A DNA stretch of 20,418 nucleotides, taken from Phycisphaerales bacterium UBA1161. GTDB lineage: Bacteria; Planctomycetota; Phycisphaerae; Tepidisphaerales; Tepidisphaeraceae. Of the stretch, positions 6,517 through 13,382 are shown piece after piece. The notes under the pieces are model-generated. The model did not search any database, had not been told where the DNA came from, and worked only from the letters and a program-made list of their open reading frames with translations. How positions within the stretch are numbered: the first letter of the stretch is position 1; the number at the start of each line of letters is the position of its first letter. The translations under genes were made by a program, and so were the position numbers. The DNA is taken from contig DBZL01000004.1 in assembly GCA_002311745.1 (NCBI GenBank), positions 1 through 20,418 of the forward strand. The letters run 5' to 3'.

Positions 6517-6589
6517 TAAAAAGGCAACCACGGAGGCACGGAGGCAACGACAGAGACGCTCAGCCGTCTCTCCGTCGCTTCCTCTCCAA
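6517..6589 (+). repeat. AAAAGGCAACCACGGAGGCACGG-type element with hairpin, copy 2
   Basis: The left part (6517-6550) matches 5987-6019. The right part folds back on it: GAGACG at 6553-6558 pairs with CGTCTC at 6565-6570, and flanking bases pair imperfectly out to GAGG/CCTC. The CGTCTCTCCGTC word recurs in direct orientation near 8456. This copy lies 106 bases beyond the 3' end of the PIN gene. Confidence 0.6.
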
Positions 6590-6694
6590 CTCGGCCTCAA
6601 AGACAGTGAACCGCGACGCGCTTGCTAGCCCCCGGGCATCCGTCCGCTGGTCCAGTGCGTGATGTCGACCACCGCCAAGGGCACAGAGCGCCAA

Positions 6695-7228
6695 CTACGT
6701 TTTGCTGCGCATTCCCATGCCGCCGAGCCCTTCCTGAAAGCCCTTCTTCGTCCATTCCTCGCGGTAGGTCCGTGTGAACTCGCGTGACAATTTTCGTCCC
6801 AATCCGATCTGGCCGAGTACTTCCTCAAGCGACACCCCCTGTTCTCCGCGGTGCAAGTTTCCCAAGACCCGGTAGACGATCTTGTCGGCGGAACAAATCT
6901 GGCATTCGTCCGTCTGCTTGAGCAGGTAGGCCAGCGATTCCGTCTCGCCAGGGTCGAGCTTCTCAAAGTACACAGGGTCGAACTGGGCGCGGAGGGCATC
7001 GAGTTCGGAAAGCGCGAGGTCGAAGATGGCTATGGCGTTGGTGTTGATGTGTCGCGTCAGGTCGATCGGTTGTTGCTCGCCTTTGGCATCCACATAGAAG
7101 TGCGCCTCATCGACCACGGTGCGCGCAAGATGCACCTCGCATTGGGCGATCATCTGGTCCCACAAGCCGTGTCGGGAGATCTCGATGACAATGTTGGCAT
7201 CAAGCAGGAGTAACCTGAACTTCTTCAC
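6695..7228 (-). CDS. PIN-domain protein, probable toxin RNase partner of XRE-ImmA
   Basis: The 177-residue protein begins LLLLDANIVIEI, a PIN-type first strand with Asp10, then VVDEAHFYVD (Asp40/Glu41), GETESLAYLL (Glu95/Glu97) and ICSADKIVYRVLG (Asp115), giving the acidic cluster expected of a Mg2+-dependent PIN ribonuclease. Start is GTG 7228: AGGAGG (complement of 7238-7243) lies nine bases before it, inside the upstream gene, and the two genes overlap by 29 bases, so translation is probably coupled. The upstream gene encodes an XRE-ImmA/IrrE fusion, a class known to pair with PIN-like toxins (DUF4411-type; from memory). I infer a type II-like toxin-antitoxin or stress module. The RNA target is unknown, and a non-toxic nuclease role is not excluded. 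Residues after about 145 form a basic helical tail. Confidence 0.7.
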   Translation of the reverse strand: MKKFRLLLLDANIVIEISRHGLWDQMIAQCEVHLARTVVDEAHFYVDAKGEQQPIDLTRHINTNAIAIFDLALSELDALRAQFDPVYFEKLDPGETESLAYLLKQTDECQICSADKIVYRVLGNLHRGEQGVSLEEVLGQIGLGRKLSREFTRTYREEWTKKGFQEGLGGMGMRSKT

Positions 7229-8315
7229 CGTCGGGAACCTCCTGCTCGACGAAACGTATGGCCTCGTGCCTGCTGATGTTCAGGTATTCGGCAAACCGAC
7301 CGATGGCAAGCTCCCCACGCCGCAGCGCCTTGACAGCAAGCACCCTATACCGTGCCGGCCATCGATGCGGCTTCTGGTCTTCCCGATCCTCCAGCAACGG
7401 GGCCAGGAGCTTGGCCTTGTCAATGGCCTGCTTGGTTTGGTCGCTATCGCATAGCCCACGACCATCCAAGAAGCGTATCCGCCACAGGACTGACTCAACG
7501 GATACATCAAACTCGCGAGCCACATCGTAGAGCGACTCGAACGTCACTTTGCCGTCACGCATGCGCGAGTTGATTGCCGTACGGAACGCGTCGCTCGGCA
7601 TGAGCAAGTTGACCGCGAAGCACGTGGCGAGTTTCTCCTCCTGCTCTCTGGTGATTAGCACTGCATCTGCGGTCGGATGGAAGAATGGCCAAGTGAGCAG
7701 GTGGAACAGCTCATGGGCCAAATCATGGTTTCGCCGCCACCGGGCGTTCTTCGCGTTCAACAACACCGCCGCGCCGAAAGTGCCTGACACAACCGATGCG
7801 GCCGTACCCGACGGTTCAAAGTCCAGATGAAAGACTTTGACCCCGCGGACTTCTTCCAGAATAGCCAGCAGGCACAGTCCCGGTCGGTCACCTAGCTGCA
7901 ATTCCTGCCGAACCCGCTTGGCGAGCTCCTCGGCTTCGAGGTACCCGTACCGCGTTGGATCGCCCTTTGCCTCGGGCAGAGAGGTCGGCGCTTGTTCGTT
8001 GCACCATATTTCAAGGTTGTGGTACTGCTCGCACAACTGAAGGAATCGAACTTCGATCTCCTTCGCATCCTCCTGTTCCGGACGCTTCCGCCACAACACC
8101 GCTGGCTCGGCCGCGATCGGTCCCTCGCCGAGGAAGAACGCAACGGAACGCCGGTACACACCGGCCATTTTCTGCAACTGGCTCAGGCTCGGTTCCCGCT
8201 TGCCGTTCTCGAACTCGGATAGGGATGATTCGCCGATGTCGGTCCGCTCCCTGACCTGGGTCCCAGATAGGCCGGCTCGCTGCCGTGCGTACTTAAGCCG
8301 GTCGTGGATCGGCAT
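7200..8315 (-). CDS. XRE-type HTH fused to ImmA/IrrE-like metallopeptidase
   Basis: The 371-residue protein has an N-terminal XRE helix-turn-helix (about 3-60, LKYARQRAGLSGTQVRERT then SSLSEFENGKREPSLSQLQK) and an ImmA/IrrE (COG2856) zinc-peptidase domain (about 130-260) with HELFH at 201-205 and a downstream acidic ligand in REQEEKLATCFAVNLLMP (about Glu226/227). A C-terminal helical motif (about 330-360, LRRGELAIGRFAEYLNISRH) resembles the UPF0175/helix-turn-helix tail of some antitoxins. The likely role is DNA-binding autorepressor and antitoxin whose protease domain controls the module, by analogy with ImmA-ImmR and IrrE. ATG 8315 has GAGGAG five bases upstream. The gene is noticeably less GC-biased at third positions than its neighbours, consistent with transfer. 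It heads a two-gene operon with the PIN gene. Confidence 0.82.
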   Translation of the reverse strand: MPIHDRLKYARQRAGLSGTQVRERTDIGESSLSEFENGKREPSLSQLQKMAGVYRRSVAFFLGEGPIAAEPAVLWRKRPEQEDAKEIEVRFLQLCEQYHNLEIWCNEQAPTSLPEAKGDPTRYGYLEAEELAKRVRQELQLGDRPGLCLLAILEEVRGVKVFHLDFEPSGTAASVVSGTFGAAVLLNAKNARWRRNHDLAHELFHLLTWPFFHPTADAVLITREQEEKLATCFAVNLLMPSDAFRTAINSRMRDGKVTFESLYDVAREFDVSVESVLWRIRFLDGRGLCDSDQTKQAIDKAKLLAPLLEDREDQKPHRWPARYRVLAVKALRRGELAIGRFAEYLNISRHEAIRFVEQEVPDGEEVQVTPA

Positions 8316-8369
8316 GGCCTCTCCTCTTTTACTTTACTCGTTCAGCTAATACTTCTATTATGCAGAACA

Positions 8370-8397
8370 ATTATACCTAGTATATCGGCAAAAACAA
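8370..8397 (-). promoter_or_regulatory. Promoter and palindromic operator candidate of the XRE-ImmA/PIN operon
   Basis: On the minus strand TTGTTT (complement of 8392-8397), a 16-base spacer and a perfect TATAAT (complement of 8370-8375) form a good promoter, about 50 bases before the start codon. The perfect palindrome TATACCTAGTATA (8372-8384) overlaps the -10, as an autorepressor site would. A wider imperfect inverted repeat, GCAGAA...ACC (8362-8377) against GGTAAAATATTCTGC (8398-8412), frames it. The stretch is far more AT-rich than its surroundings. Confidence 0.6.
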
Positions 8398-8451
8398 GGT
8401 AAAATATTCTGCAATTGGGAATAAACGCGCAGAAGGAGCATGCCCTTGAAC

Positions 8452-8532
8452 ACTTCGTCTCTCCGTCTCTTCCCCACCCACTTTCTTCTCCGCGGCTTCC
8501 TCTGCGTCTCCGCGTCTCGGCGGTTGCATTTT
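8452..8532 (-). repeat. AAAATGCAACCGCCGAGACGCGG-type element, copy 3 (inverted)
   Basis: Read on the minus strand this starts AAAATGCAACCGCCGAG and runs on in GGAGACGCAGAGG-like words, related to the elements at 5987 and 6517 but in opposite orientation. The three copies bracket the XRE-ImmA/PIN cassette. Confidence 0.55.
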
Positions 8533-8538
8533 GCTGTT

Positions 8539-8853
8539 TCATCCGCACTTGGGCGTCAGATTCACCGGACCGTCGTCGGCCGCCGCTCGTCGGCTCTCCG
8601 ACGTGATCAGCCGTTTCACTTCACGCAGTGCCGCCACGTACCCGGCGCGATGTGCGGCGAATTCACGGGTGAACAGGCCGTGCATCAGGCGGTTCTGGCT
8701 CGAACGCTTTTTCCCCAGGACCGTCTTGGGGCCGTGGCTCTTGAGCCACGGCCGATTGCGGCGGATCGCCGCTCGCAGCGATTCCAGGCCCTCCGGGGAG
8801 AGCCGGTAGTGGGGCTTTTGCTTTTCCGGTAATGGCTCGCTCATCTCTGACAT
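8539..8853 (-). CDS. Small uncharacterised basic protein (RLSPEGLESLRAA family)
   Basis: The 104-residue protein contains YRLSPEGLESLRAAIRRNRP and GPKTVLGKKRSSQNRLMHGL, a charged motif I have seen in many small hypothetical proteins of planctomycetes and proteobacteria (from memory); function is unknown. The repeated Arg/Lys and the RxNRPW...GPKT...K.RSSxNxLxHG pattern could suit nucleic-acid binding, which is inference. The start ATG 8853 is set by AAGGAG six bases upstream (complement of 8860-8865). A longer reading to 8988 is less likely, because it lacks such a site and overlaps the neighbour deeply. It follows the gene at 9337 on the same strand and probably forms an operon with it. Confidence 0.65.
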   Translation of the reverse strand: MSEMSEPLPEKQKPHYRLSPEGLESLRAAIRRNRPWLKSHGPKTVLGKKRSSQNRLMHGLFTREFAAHRAGYVAALREVKRLITSESRRAAADDGPVNLTPKCG

Positions 8854-9337
8854 CTGTTTCTCCTTGTGATAGTGACTGTTTTGTTTTGCCCGGGGTCGGC
8901 GGTTCCGAGACCGTGACGATCTGGTTTTGCGCGATATTCGCCTGATGCACGGCCGTGAATCGCCGGCGGCTGGGGCGGCGATATTCATGCAAGGCCATGA
9001 CGTGCCGGCGGCAGGCGTTGGCTAGGCGGTCACGCGCGATGTGCATCCATTTCATGCGATGATTAGGGGTTTGCACCACCGCGAAGTGGCTCAGGTACGC
9101 GATCGTCCCGTGCATCCACAGGATTTGTTCGGCCAGCACTTCCTCCAGCGGATCGCGCGGCCCCACGCGGGCCAGGAACGATCGCGCCTCCGCCTTCACT
9201 CGCCGATGCCGCGGCGTACCCGCCGTTAGCGTCCGATTCATGATTTCTTCGTAGATCTTGACCGGCAAAGCCGAAGAATCCCGCCGTTTCGGCCTCATCA
9301 CGGCCGCCGTTGTGAGTTGAGTTTGCTCCTGCATCAT
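8663..9337 (-). CDS. Uncharacterised protein, possibly frameshifted at the 3' end
   Basis: As read, the protein has 224 residues. The first 145 or so look genuine: a charged N-terminus, a helical core with EEVLAEQILWMHGTIAYLS and NHRMKWMHIARDRLANACRR, and HVMALHEYRRPSRR, resembling hypothetical planctomycete proteins found beside the preceding type of gene. No catalytic motif is recognised. The final 75 residues are Pro/Gly/Ala-rich and lie across the coding sequence of the 8539-8853 gene in another frame, a 191-base overlap. A single-base shift near 8890-8900 would instead end the protein at a TGA about 13 bases inside the next gene, a usual operon overlap, so a frameshift or sequencing error is plausible. 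ATG 9337 is followed directly by a second ATG, and the true start may be either. Confidence 0.55.
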   Translation of the reverse strand: MMQEQTQLTTAAVMRPKRRDSSALPVKIYEEIMNRTLTAGTPRHRRVKAEARSFLARVGPRDPLEEVLAEQILWMHGTIAYLSHFAVVQTPNHRMKWMHIARDRLANACRRHVMALHEYRRPSRRRFTAVHQANIAQNQIVTVSEPPTPGKTKQSLSQGETDVRDERAITGKAKAPLPALPGGPGIAASGDPPQSAVAQEPRPQDGPGEKAFEPEPPDARPVHP

Positions 9338-9463
9338 GATGGTCCCCTACATAGGGTCCGCGCAGTGAAGGTTTTTGTCCCGAATTCCTGTTCGTTCCAA
9401 GCGCCAGCCAAAAAGTATCGTTTTTTAAATATCGCCCTTCGTCGCGGTTAAGCCCTGGCGTGA

Positions 9464-9492
9464 TTGACGCTTGTGCACAATCCGCTTACCAT
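9464..9492 (+). promoter_or_regulatory. Probable promoter of the clpP operon
   Basis: TTGACG (9464-9469), a 17-base spacer and TACCAT (9487-9492) mirror the ilvC promoter almost exactly. Predicted transcription starts near 9499. This argues against the GTG at 9460 as the clpP1 start. No CIRCE or HrcA-type inverted repeat is seen. Confidence 0.55.
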
Positions 9493-9501
9493 CCCCAACC
9501 G

Positions 9502-10209
9502 ATGCGAAATCCAGGAGGCCAGTTGCACTCGTTCGATCCCAAGCAGATGTATTCCGGCCAGCCTCTGCCGGTGGGCATGCCCATGGCCGTGCCAGGTCCC
9601 CCCGGCTCCGCCTACAGCCGATACCGCGAGATGACCCTCGAGGAAATGCTCCTGGAAAACCGGGTGCTCTTTCTCGTCGGCGAGATCAATCACATCTCCG
9701 CCAGCCGCATCATGATGCAGATGCTCTATCTGCAAAGCGTCAAGCGCGACCAGGACATCAACCTGTACATCAACTCCCCCGGCGGCGTGGTGGACGACAC
9801 CCTGGCCATTTACGACATCATGAAGTTCCTGAACTGCGACGTGGCCACCTATTGCATCGGCCGCGCCGAGAGCGGCGGGGCCATCGTCTTCATGGCCGGA
9901 AAAAAGGGCAAACGCTTCATCCTGCCCAACGCCAAGGTCATGATCCATCAGCCCTTCGGCGGCGTCTTCGGCGCAACCGCCGACATTCAGATCCAGGCCG
10001 ATGAAATCCTCAAAACCAAGGAGACCCTGATCGCGATCATGGCCCGCTGCACCGGCCAGACCGCCGACCGCATTCGCGAGGACGGCGAACGCGACCGCTT
10101 CTTCGATGCCCAGGAGGCGGTCAAGTACGGCATCTGCGACGAAGTCTTGGGCGAGGATTCGCCCGCCGCCGCCGTCGCCGCCGCCTCCGATGGCACGAAA
10201 CCTAAATGA
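9502..10209 (+). CDS. clpP: ATP-dependent Clp protease proteolytic subunit, ClpP1
   Basis: This is a serine-protease subunit that forms barrel-shaped 14-mers and degrades proteins fed by ClpX/ClpA/ClpC ATPases. From ATG 9502 the protein has 235 residues: a 37-residue Pro/Gly-rich leader, then the ClpP fold with INSPGG (90-95), the nucleophile in GRAESGGA (Ser124), KVMIHQP (His149) and ERDRF (Asp198). The triad is complete, but the usual ASMGA around the Ser is ESGGA. Start choice is open: 9502 lies only nine bases after the -10 box (leaderless), while an in-frame TTG at 9523 has AGGAGG (9513-9518) four bases before it. The clpP2 gene follows after a 75-base hairpin-filled gap, and the two may form a mixed barrel. 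Confidence 0.9.
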   Translation: MRNPGGQLHSFDPKQMYSGQPLPVGMPMAVPGPPGSAYSRYREMTLEEMLLENRVLFLVGEINHISASRIMMQMLYLQSVKRDQDINLYINSPGGVVDDTLAIYDIMKFLNCDVATYCIGRAESGGAIVFMAGKKGKRFILPNAKVMIHQPFGGVFGATADIQIQADEILKTKETLIAIMARCTGQTADRIREDGERDRFFDAQEAVKYGICDEVLGEDSPAAAVAAASDGTKPK

Positions 10210-10279
10210 GTTGCTGGTTGCTAGTTGCTGGTTGCTAGACCGACCAGCCACTAGCAACCAGCAACCAGCAACCAGCAAC
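10210..10279 (+). repeat. Heptad-built 29-bp inverted repeat between clpP1 and clpP2
   Basis: The left arm (10210-10238) is made of GTTGCTG and GTTGCTA heptads, and the right arm (10251-10279) is their complement. 28 of 29 positions pair around a 12-base loop. It starts directly after the clpP1 stop and ends five bases before the clpP2 ATG, with no Shine-Dalgarno in between, so a folded transcript should affect clpP2 translation, readthrough or mRNA stability. Confidence 0.85.
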
Positions 10280-10284
10280 TGATT

Positions 10285-10935
10285 ATGAGCACCCTGATTC
10301 CCATTGTGATCGAGAAAAGCGGCCGGGGCGAACGGGCGTACGACATCTACTCGCGCCTGCTCAAGGACCGCATCATCATCCTCGGCGGCCCCGTCACCGA
10401 TGAAACGGGCAACACCATCATCGCCCAGTTGCTTTTCCTCTCCAACGACGATCCCAAGTCGGACATCCAGTTTTACATCAACTCGCCCGGCGGCAGCGTG
10501 TCGGCGGGGCTGGGGATCATCGACACCATGCGGTTTCTCCGCTGCGACGTGGCCACCACCTGCATCGGCATGGCCGCCAGCATGGGCGCCTGCCTTCTGG
10601 CCGCCGGCAAGAAGGGCAAACGCGCCGTCCTGGCCAACAGCCAGATCATGCTCCATCAGCCCCTCATCGGCGGCGTGCTGCAAGGCGCCGCCACCGACCT
10701 GGGCATCGAGGCCCAGCACATGGTCCGCCTGCGCGATCGCCTTTACAAAATCATGGCTGGCTTCACCGGCAAGCCCGAGGAGCAAATCCACCGCGATTTC
10801 GACCGCAACAAGTGGCTCTTCGCCGAAGAGGCCGTCGAATACGGCTGCGCCGACCGCGTCCTGGAACGCGCCCCGGAAGCCGTCGCCCACATGCGCTCGG
10901 AGGATGAAGACACCGGCGACGATGAGGAACGATAA
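10285..10935 (+). CDS. clpP: ClpP-family protease subunit, ClpP2, with Asn at the catalytic Asp position
   Basis: The 216-residue protein starts like mature ClpP ([26 protein letters not shown]) and has INSPGG (65-70), the standard GMAASMGA nucleophile motif (Ser99) and QIMLHQP (His124). By alignment with E. coli ClpP from memory (RDTERDRF, Asp171), the segment RDFDRNKW places Asn175 where the catalytic Asp belongs; the neighbouring acidic residues (Asp171, Asp173) might substitute. The subunit may be slow, active only with ClpP1, or mainly structural, as seen for ClpR-type subunits in cyanobacteria. The acidic tail ([12 protein letters not shown]) is unusual. Its end overlaps the lipoprotein gene by 14 bases. 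There is no Shine-Dalgarno; the hairpin lies directly upstream. Confidence 0.92.
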   Translation: MSTLIPIVIEKSGRGERAYDIYSRLLKDRIIILGGPVTDETGNTIIAQLLFLSNDDPKSDIQFYINSPGGSVSAGLGIIDTMRFLRCDVATTCIGMAASMGACLLAAGKKGKRAVLANSQIMLHQPLIGGVLQGAATDLGIEAQHMVRLRDRLYKIMAGFTGKPEEQIHRDFDRNKWLFAEEAVEYGCADRVLERAPEAVAHMRSEDEDTGDDEER

Positions 10936-11569
10936 ACCCCAACCACGCCTCCGCGCCGCCGCCGCGGCGATCACCTTTTTGGCCCTCGGCGCCCTCGCCG
11001 GCTGCGCCGGACCCAGCAAGCCCAACATCGAGCTGCGGAAACAGAACCAGCAATTGGAAGCCAAGATCGATCAGTTGCAGCGCGGCCACGATGCCGACCA
11101 GGCCACCATCCGCGCCTTGCAAGCCGGGCGACCCACCACGCGCACGCTTCCCCAGAGCGAGCTGGATCAACTCTTCACCACCGCCAGTTTGCGTTTCGGC
11201 TCACTGACCGGCGGATATCACCCGGATCCCCAAAAGAGCGGCGACACCGAGCTGCGCATCTACATCGTGCCCATCGACGAAAGCGGCGACCCCATCAAGG
11301 CGGCCGGCACCTTCCGCGTGGAGCTGTTCGACCTGACCCTGAAAACCGGCAACCGCATCGGCCAATGGGATTTCGACCTCAAGGCCGCGCGCGACAGTTG
11401 GCGGGCCCAACTCTACTTTTACACCTATATCCTGCGATGTCCCTGGCAAATCGCGCCCCTGCACGCCCAGCTCCTGGCTCGCGTGACGTTCACCGATGCC
11501 CTGACGCATCGTGTTTTCACGGTCGATCGCGATGTGACGATCCAACCCCCGGCGACCGCGTCGCCGTAA
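10922..11569 (+). CDS. Predicted lipoprotein with short coiled coil, unknown function
   Basis: The 215-residue protein has an N-terminal helix ([18 protein letters not shown]) with lipobox LAGC and lipidation Cys28, followed by a heptad-like coiled coil (about 37-65, [19 protein letters not shown]) and a beta-rich C-terminal domain (about 85-215, with [19 protein letters not shown] and FRVELFDL). It is probably anchored in a cell-envelope membrane facing the periplasm. From memory, the beta domain resembles other planctomycete lipoproteins of unknown role. ATG 10922 lies inside the end of clpP2 (14-base overlap), which points to co-transcription with clpP; a functional link to Clp proteolysis is not evident. 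The 3' end meets rpiA head-on with an 11-base gap and no obvious terminator. Confidence 0.75.
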   Translation: MRNDKPQPRLRAAAAAITFLALGALAGCAGPSKPNIELRKQNQQLEAKIDQLQRGHDADQATIRALQAGRPTTRTLPQSELDQLFTTASLRFGSLTGGYHPDPQKSGDTELRIYIVPIDESGDPIKAAGTFRVELFDLTLKTGNRIGQWDFDLKAARDSWRAQLYFYTYILRCPWQIAPLHAQLLARVTFTDALTHRVFTVDRDVTIQPPATASP

Positions 11570-11580
11570 ACCCAGCCACG

Positions 11581-12264
11581 TCAGCCGTCGCGAGTCATTA
11601 TCCGCACGGAGTGATCGTCGGCCACGAGGGCCAGCTCGGCCAGGTTCAGAAACAGCCCTGATTCCACGATTCCCGCCCTGGCCGACAGTTGCCGGTCCAG
11701 CTCCACCGGATCGTCGATTCCCGCAAATTTGCAGTCGAAGATGTAGTTGCCGTTGTCGGTGACGTAGATGGCCCCATCGCTGCGCCGCCGCAAGGTCGGC
11801 ACACAACCCAACTGCCGCAAAAACCGCTCGCTGGCCTCGTAGGCGAAAGAAGTGACCTCCACCGGCAGGGGCGAGCGGGTCCCCAGCTTGGATACCAGCT
11901 TGCCGGCATCGGCGACGATGATCAGCTTGCGCGAGTTCTGCGCCACGATCTTTTCGCGCAGCAGCGCCCCGCCCAAGCCCTTGATCATCGCCAATCCCGG
12001 CGCGATTTCATCGGCCCCGTCGACGGTCAGGTCGATCCGATCCACCTGCGAAAAGCCGGCAACCGTCAGCCCGGAATCCTGGGCCAAGCGTTCGGACGCC
12101 ACACTGGTGGGCACGCCCCGCACGTCGCGCAGCTTGCCGCTGCGCACGGCCAAACCCAGAGCGACGATGAAGAACTTGACCGTCGAGCCGGTGCCCAGTC
12201 CCACGATCATGCCGTCGGTCACGTACTTCAGCGCCGCTTCGCACGCCCGCTGTTTAGGTTCCAT
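11581..12264 (-). CDS. rpiA: Ribose-5-phosphate isomerase A
   Basis: This enzyme interconverts ribose 5-phosphate and ribulose 5-phosphate in the cytoplasmic pentose phosphate pathway. The 227-residue length is standard. Motifs are VGLGTGST (21-28, phosphate loop), LTVDGADEI (79-87; Asp82, Asp85), KGLGGALLREK (95-105; catalytic Glu104) and ADAGKLVSKLG (118-128), as in E. coli RpiA. ATG 12264 gives the usual N-terminus (MEPKQRACEAALKYV); the upstream in-frame extension is low-complexity and belongs to the divergent promoter region. There is no Shine-Dalgarno, and the probable -10 box is only six bases from the ATG, so the transcript may be leaderless. Confidence 0.95.
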   Translation of the reverse strand: MEPKQRACEAALKYVTDGMIVGLGTGSTVKFFIVALGLAVRSGKLRDVRGVPTSVASERLAQDSGLTVAGFSQVDRIDLTVDGADEIAPGLAMIKGLGGALLREKIVAQNSRKLIIVADAGKLVSKLGTRSPLPVEVTSFAYEASERFLRQLGCVPTLRRRSDGAIYVTDNGNYIFDCKFAGIDDPVELDRQLSARAGIVESGLFLNLAELALVADDHSVRIMTRDG

Positions 12265-12270
12265 GCAACG

Positions 12271-12299
12271 AGGATAAAAGGACACGACCCGGCCGTAAA
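12271..12299 (-). promoter_or_regulatory. Probable promoter of rpiA
   Basis: On the minus strand TTTACG (complement of 12294-12299), 17 bases, then TATCCT (complement of 12271-12276) lie six bases before the ATG. Transcription would start at or next to the start codon. Each box keeps four of six consensus bases. Confidence 0.4.
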
Positions 12300-12318
12300 G
12301 CGCGCGATCGCGGGACCA

Positions 12319-12347
12319 TCGACCGCTGCCGATCCCTGCGGTATCGT
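12319..12347 (+). promoter_or_regulatory. Probable promoter of the ybhGFSR-like operon
   Basis: TCGACC (12319-12324), 17 bases, then TATCGT (12342-12347) lie 15 bases before ATG 12363. The site is divergent from, and close to, the rpiA promoter. No operator-like palindrome and no TetR-type regulator gene are seen nearby. Confidence 0.35.
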
Positions 12348-12362
12348 GTCGGGTGGTGATCC

Positions 12363-13382
12363 ATGAAGCGAATCGCGTTGATCGTGCTATTGGTGGTCGT
12401 GGCGGGGGCGGCGTGGTTGGTGTGGCGGCTGACCCGGGGGAATGGCTCGGGGCAGGAGCTGGTGCTGCACGGCAACGTTGATCTGCGGCAGGTGGACCTT
12501 GCATTCAACAACAACGAGCGCATCGCGGCCGTGCTGGTGCAGGAGGGGGACCGCGTGGTGCGTGGGCAGGTGTTGGCGCGGCTGGACACGGGCCGCCTGG
12601 AGCCGCAGGTGGCGCAGGCGGAGGCGCAGGCCGCGGCCCAGCGGCAGGTGGTGCTGCGCCTGCACAACGGCAATCGCCCTGAGGAAATCGCCCAAGCCCG
12701 CGCCAACGTCGAGTCCGCCCAAGCCGATGCGGCCAACGCTCACCAGCAATATCAGCGGCTTGTGGGCCTGTCGCAGACCTCCTCGGGCCGGGCCGTGAGT
12801 CAACAGGACCTGGACAACGCCAAGGCCGCCTTGGACGTGGCCGAGGCGAAGCTGGCCGTGAGTCAAAAGGCCCTGGAGCTGGAGGTCGCCGGTCCACGCC
12901 AAGAGGACGTGGCCCAAGCCGAGGCGCAACTGCGGGCGGATGAAGCCCAAGTGGCGTTTTTGAAGCAGCAGTTGGCCGATGCGCAGCTCGTAGCGCCGTG
13001 CGACGCGGTGGTTCGTTCTCGCTTGCTCGAGCCAGGCGAGATGGCCTCGCCGCAGCGGCCCGTCTTTTCCCTGGCAATCGTCGATCCCAAATGGGTGCGC
13101 GCCTACGTGTCCGGAGCGGACCTGGGTAAGGTGCAATCGGGGATGCGAGCGTTCGTGACGGTGGTCAGTCTTCCTCAGCATTTTGAAGGGTGGGTCGGGT
13201 TCATATCGCCGGTGGCCGAGTTCACGCCCAAGGACGTGCAGATCGAGGAGCTGCAAAGCAGCTTGGTGTACGAGGTTCGCGTGTTTGTGAAGGATTCCGC
13301 GGGTGTTTTGCCCCTGGGGATGCCGGCGACGGTGCACGTGATGCCAGCGACGACCCAGCCGACCGCTGGGAGCCGGCCATGA
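12363..13382 (+). CDS. HlyD/YbhG-type membrane fusion protein
   Basis: The 339-residue protein has one N-terminal membrane anchor (about 3-22) and the YbhG-like segment LHGNVDLRQVDLAF, then the first half of a lipoyl-like domain (EGDRVVRGQVLARLD, 61-75). A long coiled-coil hairpin follows (about 80-205, Ala/Gln/Glu-rich AQAEAQ repeats), then the second lipoyl half (LVAPCDAVVRSRLLEPGE, 209-226) and a beta-barrel domain. It is expected to bridge the inner-membrane ABC exporter to the outer membrane or an outer-membrane channel. It leads an exporter operon and overlaps the ATPase gene by ATGA (13379-13382). ybhG is the E. coli counterpart by architecture and gene order; the substrate is unknown. 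Confidence 0.88.
   Translation: MKRIALIVLLVVVAGAAWLVWRLTRGNGSGQELVLHGNVDLRQVDLAFNNNERIAAVLVQEGDRVVRGQVLARLDTGRLEPQVAQAEAQAAAQRQVVLRLHNGNRPEEIAQARANVESAQADAANAHQQYQRLVGLSQTSSGRAVSQQDLDNAKAALDVAEAKLAVSQKALELEVAGPRQEDVAQAEAQLRADEAQVAFLKQQLADAQLVAPCDAVVRSRLLEPGEMASPQRPVFSLAIVDPKWVRAYVSGADLGKVQSGMRAFVTVVSLPQHFEGWVGFISPVAEFTPKDVQIEELQSSLVYEVRVFVKDSAGVLPLGMPATVHVMPATTQPTAGSRP

Noticed and set aside
9448..11064. 538-codon minus-strand open frame across the clpP genes
   Set aside because: Antisense shadow of clpP1/clpP2; it even translates the heptad hairpin into [12 protein letters not shown].
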